This document shows, piece after piece, positions 1-9,089 of a DNA stretch of 64,000 bases (position 1 is the stretch's first letter; every line of letters starts with the position of its first letter). The stretch is taken from NCBI RefSeq assembly GCF_040412425.1, contig NC_089777.1:35096037-35160036 (forward strand), in the 5' to 3' direction. The position numbers and the translations under genes were made by a program. The stretch comes from Macrobrachium rosenbergii. Lineage: Eukaryota > Arthropoda > Malacostraca > Decapoda > Palaemonidae. Below the pieces are notes generated by a model. The model ran no database searches, was not told where the DNA came from, and saw nothing but the letters and a program-made list of their open reading frames with translations.

Positions 1-983
1 AGTTCTTCTGCTGCCTAACATAATTCCAGGGTGGGGGTTTTACTGTGATAATTCCCACGTGCTCGGCTGGCTGCTCCTATGAGTTCCGGGATACATCCGG
101 GATGAATTTCTGTTTGATTTTTATGATGCAGTTGTTCTAAATTGCTTATCAAACATTCTGTGTTTATACGTTTTGCCATCTGACTAGGTTTCTTGATGTA
201 ATGACAATTAAGGCCCAGATGTAATCATTTCTTTTGGTTGTCACTGAGGGAATACTGTGATAAATTGACATACCCGTCTTTGTTTTCACTTTTCCGCACT
301 GGCCCTCCATTTAATATGATTAATTATGATTAATTCGTTGCTGTGAAAGCCGTCAAGATTCAGCGAGTGCATTCGTTCGTGCACTCTAGTGGGCGTGCCA
401 TGTGAAGTATGGATATTCCATTTTGAAAACAGGCTAAACATTGAGGGCCTAGATAGCTTTGTGTCAGGATCCACCTGGTTGGAGACTTGAGTACTGCCTG
501 TAAGGTGAGCTGGAACTTTATTTCCAAGAAAACCTGATTTATTTTGCTGATTTACTATTATCTGCTATGTATCTTTGATTTTTTATTGATGATTTTACCA
601 TGTTTAATTATGTGCATTTCCTTTGGGGTTGGTAACGTAGGAAAACATCCCACATTTGTTTTATTTTATGCCTATTTTTAAAAGTTGTGTTTCCCCTTTG
701 TTCTTCAGATGTATCGTGAATAGAGGCCAATATAAATGAAGGGGAATGTGGCTTATCATGACTTCGGTCATACTGACTTATTTTAACTTATATGTTGAGA
801 CTTACTTAGTGGAGGTTTATAGTACCATGATATCTTACTTGTTTATTTTGAGGGTACCAATTCTGGGACGTTGATATTCCCATTTCATTTTTAACCACTT
901 GCCATTTTAGATTACTGAATAAATTATATTTTTTGGTAGTCATGTGTTTGCTGTTCTTCCTTAGTTCAGATAGTGACTTAGAT

Positions 984-986
<3 letters not shown>
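1..986. other. No gene recognised
   Basis: AT-rich non-coding sequence. I see no convincing exon, RNA gene or transposon end. The only open frames are short and show no recognisable motif. Confidence 0.5.

Positions 987-1059
<73 letters not shown>
987..1059. repeat. (GA)n microsatellite
   Basis: An uninterrupted GA dinucleotide run of about 73 bp. Confidence 0.95.
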
Positions 1060-1061
<2 letters not shown>

Positions 1062-1177
1062 TGCTGACCCAGTACCAGCCGTTGCTACTGGAGAATCTTA
1101 GAGATATAAGATGATATGAAATTTTCTTAAAACAGATGTAGGAGGAGGTTATGACCCCATCTGAGATTGTTAATAGG

Positions 1178-1180
<3 letters not shown>

Positions 1181-1224
<44 letters not shown>

Positions 1225-1275
1225 GTATGTATATATTCATATGTATGTATGTATATATTCATATATATGTATATA
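1181..1275. repeat. (TA)n / (GTAT)n microsatellite
   Basis: A TA run passes into GTAT tetranucleotide repeats just left of the foldback element. Confidence 0.9.
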
Positions 1276-1320
1276 TGATGATTATTATCACTTTTTACGT
1301 GATTCATTTATCACACATTA

Positions 1321-2241
1321 CCACAGGTGAAAAATAAGAAACAGGGTATAGGTCCTGACCGGTTTCGACTTTATTTCCAAGCCATTGACGAAGGACTGAT
1401 ACAGAGTGTGAGAAGTCACAAATATATATACTAAGAACAGTATGACGAGAACATACACAACCGTTAGAGACTCCATATCCCCACTCAGGCCGGTGTCGAT
1501 AGTGGAATTTTAAAACTATTTGGCTAAAAATCACAATAGACTCTCAGGGACATTGCTGATATAATACCTCAGATCCACACCTGACAGGTGTCATGGAAGG
1601 CGGGTTTGGAAACTCATTAACATTACTACCCTCGTACTGTGTTTACAAATATGATACCCTATTTTCATATATCTCTACTGCCTACCTTAAAGTTTAAACA
1701 ATTTATTTCTTTTGATATAAACGATAGTTTTATACATCCCTGGATCCGGTATTGATTATGGTTGTAATGAAGGTTATTTACTAGAAGTATTCAATGATCT
1801 TTCCTGGCATTATTAGGATTGTATATTCTAATAATGCATGAAAGGAACACATTTATTAAAAGAAAGTTACAACCATAATATGAATACAAAGGGGTTTCAT
1901 TTTCAAAAAGAAATTTGTAAATTGTTTAAACTTTAAGAGACAAGTAGAGAACAATGAAAATAATTATTTATTTTAAAAATACAAATATGAGTTGTGATGT
2001 CAGGTGTGGATTTAGAATGGTCTGTTTATCAGCAATGGAGAGTCTAAATTTTTAGCCAAATGAGTTTTAAAGGCCACCTAGAGTTCGACACTGGCCTGAG
2101 TGGGGAATGAGTTGGCTCTAACGGCTGTGTATGTTCGTCAGTACTGTTCTGTAGAATATATATTTGTGACTTTCAAGAGTCAATGGCTTGAAATAAAGGA
2201 AAAGAGACCTATACCCTGTTTCTTATTTTTCACCTGTGGGG

Positions 2242-2245
<4 letters not shown>
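1321..2245. mobile_element. Long foldback element with Penelope-terminus-like arms
   Basis: The sequence from about 1321 to 1745 returns as an imperfect reverse complement at about 1865 to 2245. For example, CCACAGGTGAAAAATAAGAA at the left end matches TTCTTATTTTTCACCTGTGG at the right end, and GATCCACACCTGACA at 1574 matches TGTCAGGTGTGGATT at about 1999. The arms contain AATAAAGTCGAAACCGG, the kind of GAAAC-containing tail seen at Penelope-like element ends. It is bounded on both sides by (TA)n. No protein is encoded. I infer an inverted pair of Penelope terminal repeats. A MITE is the alternative. Confidence 0.6.

Positions 2246-2320
<75 letters not shown>
2245..2320. repeat. (TA)n microsatellite
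   Basis: A long TA run immediately follows the right foldback arm. Confidence 0.95.
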
Positions 2321-2323
<3 letters not shown>

Positions 2324-2474
2324 AGTTGAAGAGAGAGAAGTACATCTACAGTGATTTATTGCAACGTTTCAAAACACAAAGCTGTTGAGACGAAAAACAA
2401 TGAAATTAACATTAAAATACAAATATGCTGTGATGTAGAATATATAGGGAAATTAGATAGAAAAGAGAAAAAGA

Positions 2475-2500
2475 AAAGAGAGAGAGAGAGAGAGAGAAAT
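2475..2500. repeat. Short (GA)n run
   Basis: A short GAGAGA run inside purine-rich sequence. Confidence 0.7.
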
Positions 2501-2834
2501 ATAGAAAAGAGAAAAATTTTGAGAGAGATGTAAGAATAAAAGAGCGGCAGAGAGCACAGTGATAACGCCTAAAAGCTTTTGTTGTTATCGTGATTCCAAT
2601 ATGCTGATTGAGGCAGGATTTTTGCATGAACTCAAAAGCAGTATACCATGTTGAAGCCATAAAAACAGTCATAAAAATAGGAAGTATTGGCCTCGCGATT
2701 AAGTTAACCAAATCATGAGTCAGCACAGCCAAAAAGCTTACAGCAGCTGGTTCTATAACCCCGCCTTCTCAGGAGGCGTTTTCATGGAAATTCCAGGAAA
2801 TTGGGGGCTGGACAAAGTGATGTAGTTCTACACC

Positions 2835-3000
2835 CTCCAATCAAACATACTAGGGAGGGGTCTTTCACACACCCTCCTAAGATCACCTCCAATCAAGTCC
2901 TCTAAGGAGAGATTTGAATCACACCCACTACAGTCCTTCCAATCAGCTACTTGAAGGGGAGGCCTTGCTGATAAATCCTTCCAATAAGGTTAGAAGGAGG
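2835..3000. repeat. Degenerate tandem repeat with CCAATCA motifs
   Basis: Three TCCAATCA motifs, at about 2837, 2889 and 2938, are spaced about 50 bp apart within CT-rich repeats, followed by a related TCCAATAAG. It lies in the extra sequence that interrupts the PLE-A 3' UTR. CCAAT-type arrays could be a retroelement promoter region, but that is inference. Confidence 0.45.
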
Positions 3001-3559
3001 TGGAGATTGCAGATAACAAGAAACTCAGGGGTCCAACAGGCTGGAGAATGCCAGGGAGAGACAGATCAGAACTGTGTCCTTCAAGGGATAGTATGTCTCC
3101 CCTCGCTTCCGTGTTCCCCATATAGACTGAGCCAAGTTAATAGCTCCAGAGTGATTTCGTTTCTATCATTGTAACTTGTTAATTTTGTACTGATCCTTAT
3201 AATACTAAGTACTAATTAAGGTGAAGAAATTACCGATCTCGTCTCTATACGCCTTTCTGAGAGATATCAATACTTAAATTAATTAATATAAAGAAGATAG
3301 CACATCATCAGTGAAGCGATGCTAAGGGACACATCTAGAAGAAACCAAGGTAAGAAGTGAGAGACTAAAAACATACAACAGAGAGAAAGATCCTTTTAAC
3401 AAATACAAGACATAATACATTATATGTAGCAAAATTAAAAACTAGTTGTAGCAGAACCAACCATCAAGAGAGGAAGGAAGGATGAAAGTCAGAAGGAACA
3501 AACCAGAAATGACAAAAGGCAACAGCTCACGTAAGGTAAAGAGTTGTCGAGGAAGACTG

Positions 3560-5277
3560 CGTGTTCAATTAGGGAACAAGTTGTTTAATAAACAAGGACT
3601 TCTGGATTGTCAATAGTTTGTCATTTGGTGCCCATCCCAATATTTCAAAATCTTTGTGTTGTATGTTATGTTTGCATTTATTGGCGTGTTACCTGATGTT
3701 GGAAAATTCAGGATTAGCAAATTTGCTACCAGTTCGATAGCTAACGCCCTTATGGCAATCAATTCTGACCCTTAGTAACCTCTGCGTGGAACCCACGTAG
3801 GTCCCTAGATTACATGTAGGGCAGTTGAACTTGTACACAACACATGAGGTCATCAAAGCGTCAAGTTTATCTTGGAATTTAAACAAACTACCCAAAGTAA
3901 GTGGATTTGTCGGGATCATATTAAATTTAATAGCTGGTATATATTTAAATATGAGTTTTCTTAGTGCATCATAGAAATTTTGGTCATGGATCAAAGGTAG
4001 ATTTGCATAAAACGGAAGCTTAGGCACATTTGGCAAGGAGACTTTTAGAATAAAAACGTTATTAAGAAGTTTAAAAGATACCTGTGAAAAAGTGTGGTGG
4101 GAAAATAATTACTTGTAAAATAATGATGTAAGAAGTGGATTTCTTCGTGAAAAAACTCCCAACTAGATGTCAATGAGAAGGCACGATGAAGTAATGTACA
4201 TAAAGAGTTTAATTTAAAGACGTTAAAACAGTGACTATAAAAACTTGAACCTAGTCCTGTTAAGGTTCTCTTCCTGTAAACTGAAGTGTTAAAATTATCA
4301 TATTGTCGTAAGACTAAAACATCTAAGAAAGGTAGTTTATTGTAATTTTACACTCCATAGTAAATTTTATATTTAGGTGTTCCCTATTAATAAAATCAAG
4401 AAACCTTTCGGCATCATACTTGGATTTAAAAAGAGCAAAGGTATCGTCAACGTACGTTTTGTAGAACAGCGGATGTTAACTCAAGGGACAGGTGTCTATA
4501 AAATGCTCCTCCAGGGAGCACATAAAAATGCCTGCAAATATGGGCCCTAATGGAGAACCCATAGCCATAACATCTATTTGAGAGTAACAATTGTTATTGC
4601 AGTTGCAATAGTTTCTTAAAATTAGAATTACTGACATTTTTGAAAAGAGTGTCAGTTTCAGGAAAGAGTTTGTTGACAATTTCAATAGTTTCATCCACAG
4701 GTACGTTGGTAAACAAAGACTCAACATCATAACTGACCATAAAGAGGTCTGAGTCCTGGCTAAGTATGGCTTCTTTGAAGTGGAAGGAATTTTCGATATT
4801 ATATCCGAGGTTTATTACCTTTCTACACTAAATAAGAATACTCTCTATCAGGGGAGAAAGCAGGGGAACAAGGAACTTAGCTAACCTGTAATTCGGGGTA
4901 TCGTATGACGCTAGTATAGGTCTGATGGGAAGCCCTCTTTTGTTTGTTTTAGGAAGGCCATACATAATGCCATAAGTAGAACCGGTACCATAGAGAGAAT
5001 GGTATTTTTCCTCAGTTATAATATTCTTATCTTTAAGACACTTTAAAAACCTGTTGATCTAGTCTTTAATTTTAATAATGATTGCAAAGTCTAGTTTACC
5101 TAGGAGTTTGAATTTTGTGTTGTCTTTCAGAATGTTTTCAACCTTAGCAATATAATCTGATTTGTTTAGTAAGACAACGCCCTTACCTTTGTCTGGGCGA
5201 GTGATTACTAAGGTGTCATTCTTAGCTAATTCCTTAAGTATGTACAAGTTTTTTTTGGGGGGAAAAAAGGAACCCAA
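3560..5277 (-). pseudogene. PLE-A reverse transcriptase and GIY-YIG endonuclease, broken
   Basis: Reading the minus strand: an N-terminal segment with LVITRPDKGKGVVLLNK (5277-5059), then RT blocks YGLPKTNKRGLPIRPILASY (about 4960-4900), SYDVESLFTNVPVDETIEIV (about 4730-4680), MGSPLGPIFAGIF (about 4560) and TYVDDTFALFKS (about 4450). The last is the catalytic YxDD box. A GIY-YIG domain (TYVGSTQRLLRVRIDCHKG) follows at 4036-3689. This order of RT then GIY-YIG is diagnostic of Penelope-like elements, which prime reverse transcription from an endonuclease nick. Frameshifts and stops separate the blocks, so the gene is dead. Confidence 0.85.
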
Positions 5278-5289
5278 TGGGTTGTAAGT

Positions 5290-5990
5290 TTGCTAAGGCA
5301 TTCTGTGCTAGAACATGTTTATGAAGAAGCTACTAAAAAACTATCACAAATGGAAATTAATCTTAAGCTGACAACTCAAGCCGAGACATTGCAAAAAACT
5401 GTTATTCAGAATTTGTCATTTGTCGATTGTTTTATTTTTAAATATTTGCTCACTAAAAATATGGAAGGCTTTGTTTCAGAAGTCCGGTTGGTTCACGAGA
5501 GGAAACTGTCTAAACTTGGTATCAATACCCCTATATTCAGTGCCAACAAGAAAACTGTTCAATTTCTCTTGTTGTAAATTAACCCAAAGGGAAGAATTCC
5601 TCGTCTTATGATTTGGATTTCGATTTGCCCTGTTGCAAACCCAATTACAATCAGTTTTATAGTTCGCTTGAAACGCTTTTTTCCAGGTTAATCAACTGAA
5701 TATTAATTTTGACATTTCAGGATTACGCACTAAATTACAGGTTCTAACACAAAATACCTTTTAACAAACTTACAACAGAATTGATTGCCATAAGGGCGTC
5801 AGCTATCGAACTGGTAGCAAACTTGCTAATCCTGAATTTTCCAACATCAGGCAACACGCCAATAAATGCAAACATAACATACAACACAAGATTTTAAAAT
5901 ATTTGGGACGGGCACCGAATGGCAAACTATTGACAATCCAGAAGCCCTTTATTAAACAACTTATACCCCAATTGAACACTTAGCAGTCTT
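5290..5990 (+). pseudogene. PLE-A second copy: N-terminal region fused to GIY-YIG tail
   Basis: The plus strand at 5290-5760 encodes a Penelope-type N-terminal region. It has a lysine-rich stretch (HERKLSKLGI) and, after a frameshift, a region ending in LRTKLQVLTQNT. At about 5783 it jumps to the GIY-YIG C-terminus (RIDCHKGVSYRTGSK), nearly identical to the inverted copy at 3700-3770. The whole RT core is missing from this copy, so it is an internally deleted remnant. Confidence 0.7.
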
Positions 5991-6339
5991 CCTCGACCAC
6001 TCTCTACCTTTCGTGAACTGTTGCCGTTTGTCATTTGTGGTTTGTTCCTTCCTTCCCCTCTTGATGGTTGGTTCTGCTAGAAGTAATTTTTAATTTTGTT
6101 ACATATAATGTATTATGTCTTGCATTTGTATTTTAGTGCTTTTAGTGTTAATTTCATTTTTTTTGTCTTTATAGCTTGAAAATGAAACCTTTGTGTTTTG
6201 AAACGTTGCAATAAATGTATTTTATGTGCCACCTGAGATTACTTCCTCCCTCAACCGTCTTCTGTTCGAGTTACTAGTAACCACCACATCTTAGAACTAT
6301 AATGTACACATACACACACACATATATATATGTGTGTGT

Positions 6340-6545
6340 GTGTGTATGTATGAATTTTTATCACATCACCATGACATGTTATATACAAATATTAAGCTAC
6401 AAATGTCGTTTAGTATCCAATTCGCGTTACTTCGGGAGTATTACCTAAGGGGAATTAAGTGATAAATATTTTGGAGCCTAGGTGATTCGAACACCCGACG
6501 TTCTAGACAGCCCAGTGGTCTAGAACGTCGACTGGAAGTCGTTGT
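6340..6545. repeat. SINE-like repeat fragment with hairpin
   Basis: Shares its left part (ATTAAGCTACAAATGTCGTT onward) with the foldback at 41,760-42,065. It ends in a hairpin whose 13-bp arms, CGACGTTCTAGAC and GTCTAGAACGTCG, lie at 6497-6533. The strand reading GGGTGTTCGAATCACC resembles a tRNA T-arm/B-box, and CCCAGTGGTCTAGA resembles an A-box. A tRNA-derived SINE fragment is the likely identity. Confidence 0.5.
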
Positions 6546-6647
6546 ATATTGAATGTTATATATAAACATATTAATTTGTGTACCCCTCTATACATTTTAA
6601 TACATGTCTGTGATTAGAATATTCACAATAAAACAAATCTGTTTCAT

Positions 6648-6863
6648 TTAAGCCTTAATGGTATTAGGAACGTCTCCTGTGGGTTGAACCATGTTGCGCT
6701 TTGGTTTCTTCGATGATTCAAAATATTCTTGAATTTGCTCGAGAGTCTTCCCCTTGGTCTCTGGGACGACAAAGCAAGTGACGAAACTGCAGAGCAGACT
6801 TATGCCTCCAAATGTGAAGAAGACCGAGTGCGCGCCAAAGACCTCCTCGAAAAAGGGGTAGAT
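6648..6863 (-). CDS. Tret1-like sugar transporter copy 1, last coding exon
   Basis: C-terminal exon of an MFS sugar transporter on the minus strand. It encodes 71 residues plus a TAA stop at 6648-6650. The acceptor CTGACCAG precedes the codons for IYPFFEEVF, phase 0. It contains the final transmembrane segment and the sugar-transporter signature PETKGKTLEQIQEYF, followed by a short cytosolic tail. It joins in phase to the exon ending at 14,033, across an intron of about 7.2 kb that holds the Polinton-like element. The paralogue exon at 45,169-45,384 has identical length. I see no AATAAA on the minus strand immediately downstream. Confidence 0.88.
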   Translation of the reverse strand: MYPFFEEVFGAHSVFFTFGGISLLCSFVTCFVVPETKGKTLEQIQEYFESSKKPKRNMVQPTGDVPNTIKA

Positions 6864-7434
6864 CTGGTCAGGAGTGATACAAAGTCAAGATTAGTTGGAA
6901 GCTGGTTCGGATTCATGAGGTGTGAAAAAACAATAAATTTCGTCTTTCTCCATTTTCCCAACAAACGTACTCAACAGTTTATGAATTAGATGTTTATAGG
7001 CTACATATCGTCATCCAGCCCATGGCCAGCCTTTCTCAGCACAGGCCCCTTTTGAAACTATGAAGGTACATCGATTGGAGATTCAAGACAGTGATCAATG
7101 TTTCAAGGATTGGGCCATGCCGTCCATACCCTTTTTTACATAACCATTATTTAATGCAGTATGGATACGCTTTTAATTATAAATTTAATGAGAGCACAGA
7201 GTCACTTTTATTGAATCTAATGGGGCTCACCTAATAAGAGGAATTTTGCTGAAAGAAAATGGTTGCAGTTAAGTAGCTGAGCTTCTGTACATGGATAATC
7301 AATAATGCATTAAATTTTTTTCTGGATAAATAATTCTTTTTGGTCAAAATATTAGTCCCCTAAAGTCTAAAAAAAGTCAGTGATGTTATTTAAACATTAT
7401 CAACACTTAGTATATAAAAGGAAATTGTGATAGT

Positions 7435-7890
7435 AGTAGGATAAAAGGTGCTATTTGGCATCCTGGCATCCTGAACAATTGGGGTCCTGGCGTCCTGAAC
7501 ATTTGGCGTCCTCAAGAAAGGGTGTCATTTGGCGTCCTCAATTATTATTATTATTATTATTATTATTAATTTATTTATTTTATTTTTATATTTTTGCTGA
7601 AGAAAATAACATGCATATATAAAAAAAATTATGTAGTAAGTAGGGTAAAAAGGTGCCATTTGGCGTCCTGGCGTCCTGAACATTGGCGTCCTCAAGAAAG
7701 GGTGTCATTTGGCGTCCTCAGTTGTTATTATTATTATTATTATTATTAAATCTTCTTCACATTATTATTATTATGTTTATAAAATATTATTATTATTATT
7801 ATTAATTTATTTATCATTTTTTATATTTTGCTGAAGAAAATAACATGCATATATAAAAAAATAATATGTATTATTATTATTATTATTGCC
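7435..7890. repeat. Left terminal repeat array of the Polinton-like element
   Basis: Two tandem units, each opening with AGTAGGRTAAAA and GGTGCYATTTGGC, then GGCGTCCTGAAC and CAAGAAAGGGTGTCATTTGG, then (ATT)n and a conserved TGAAGAAAATAACATGCATA block. The first unit starts the element. The second starts at about 7640 and repeats the terminus internally. The same unit occurs inverted about six times at the right end. Confidence 0.8.
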
Positions 7891-7942
7891 AATTATGAAT
7901 TATATGACGAGATAGACCACTATTATTATTTATTTCAATTTT

Positions 7943-8550
7943 ATGACTGATGAGTTGAACCAGTATAAACTATCTGCATATAAAAAAACTTTATCGATAA
8001 GAGTGTGATTAAAAGGAGCCACCTCTGAACTGATATTAGAGAGACCCACTGCGTGACTCATCAACAGCTGTGTGACTGATAAGAGTTGAACCAATATAAA
8101 CTATCTGTTATTAATCCCACTTTATCGATAAGAGTCTGATTAGGAGGAGGAGACACCTGCTGAACTGATATGGCTAAACTGATATTAGAGAGACCCACTG
8201 CGTGACTCATCAACAGCTGTGTGACTGATAAGAGTTGAACCAATATAAACTATATGTTATTAATCCCACTTTATCAATTAGAGTCTGATTAGGTATCTGC
8301 TGCTGATGTGATTTAAACCCACTGTGTGACTCATGAACAGGTGTATGACTGATAAGAGTTGAATCGTTATAAACTATCTGTTATTAATCCCACTCTATCG
8401 ATAAGAGTCTGAGTAGGTATCTGCTGCTGATATGATTTAGACCCACTGCGTGACTCATGAACAGCTGTATGACTGATAAGAGTTGAACCGTTATAAACTA
8501 TCTGTTATTAATCCCACTTTATCGATAAGAGTCTGATTAGGAGTGACATC
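7943..8550 (+). repeat. Tandem 124-149 bp array with TATA and GATA motifs
   Basis: Five units begin GACTGATRAGAGTTGAA (or GACTGATGAGTTGAA) at about 7943, 8073, 8222, 8347 and 8471; the last is partial. Each carries TATAAAC about 20 bp in. Most then have TTATTAATCCCACTTTATCG followed by ATAAGAGTCTGATTAGG. Most units thus hold two GATAAG motifs, the core recognised by GATA-type zinc-finger factors, plus one TATA-like box. The array sits just before the coding part of the Polinton-like element. A promoter/enhancer role, or an origin-like role, is inference. Confidence 0.75.
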
Positions 8551-8634
8551 CTGCTAGATAACGTATGAGTTTGGCGAGACGGACATCAGTTCACAGAACG
8601 AGTAGCTATACTCCACAACATCCCGCCAGCAGAG

Positions 8635-8826
8635 ATGGGTAATTCCAGTAGCTCCAGCAGTGGCGATGACAGCTTGAGCAGTAGTGAACAGCTTATGCCA
8701 TGGGATTTATTAATACCATTAGTGGCAAAGACATTGTGTAGGAGGAAGAGTAGCGCTAATGGCGGAAGAAGAAGAAGAAGAAGAAGAATATTGCCACTTT
8801 TACATATAAAACTTTCCATTTTATAA
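8635..8826 (+). CDS. Small Ser-rich, Arg-tailed hypothetical protein
   Basis: A 63-residue open frame right after the GATA/TATA array. It starts MGNSSSSSSGDDSLSSSEQ, has a hydrophobic centre (PWDLLIPLVAKTL), then a basic tail of seven arginines from AGAAGA repeats. MG followed by Ser at position 6 fits an N-myristoylation signal. I do not recognise the family. The arginine run is a trinucleotide repeat, so chance is a real possibility. It could also be a 5' exon of a longer Polinton transcript, because a GTAAG donor at about 8921 and a TTTCGCAG acceptor at about 9031 lie downstream. Confidence 0.25.
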   Translation: MGNSSSSSSGDDSLSSSEQLMPWDLLIPLVAKTLCRRKSSANGGRRRRRRRILPLLHIKLSIL

Positions 8827-9089
8827 TTAAAAATTCACCACAGTCATTCTAACTACTCCTCCGCCGAGCAAAGCAATGGTAACCTTTGTAGGAGAGAACA
8901 CAGCTATTCCCGCATCTGGTAAGAATAATTCATTTTGACCAGTCTCCATAAAATAAAACATTGTCACCTTTTACATATAAAACATTCTTTTGATATTTTT
9001 AAAATTCACCACAGCCACCTTTATTTCGCAGCCTCCTCCTCCTCCCCTTCAAATGCCTTTGTCGCACCTCCACCGAGTGAAGCAAATGC

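Larger units (their letters stand above)
2340..6245. mobile_element. PLE-A: compound inverted Penelope-like retroelement
   Basis: Two opposed partial copies of one Penelope-like element. A minus-strand copy (about 5290 down to 3400) contains RT and GIY-YIG regions. A plus-strand copy (about 5290 to 6245) contains an N-terminal region joined directly to a GIY-YIG tail and 3' UTR. The copies share CAAACTTACAAC near the head-to-head junction. The same 3' tail (TTTGTGTTTTGAAACGTTGC) ends the plus copy at about 6215 and appears inverted at about 2360. The minus copy's 3' UTR is therefore split by about 970 bp of foreign sequence at roughly 2430-3400. Inverted and partially deleted arrangements are well known for Penelope elements. 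Confidence 0.75.

Noticed and set aside
8586..8819. Leucine-rich antisense protein
   Set aside because: The leucine run is the reverse of the AGAAGA repeat, and the opposite strand fits the element's orientation better.
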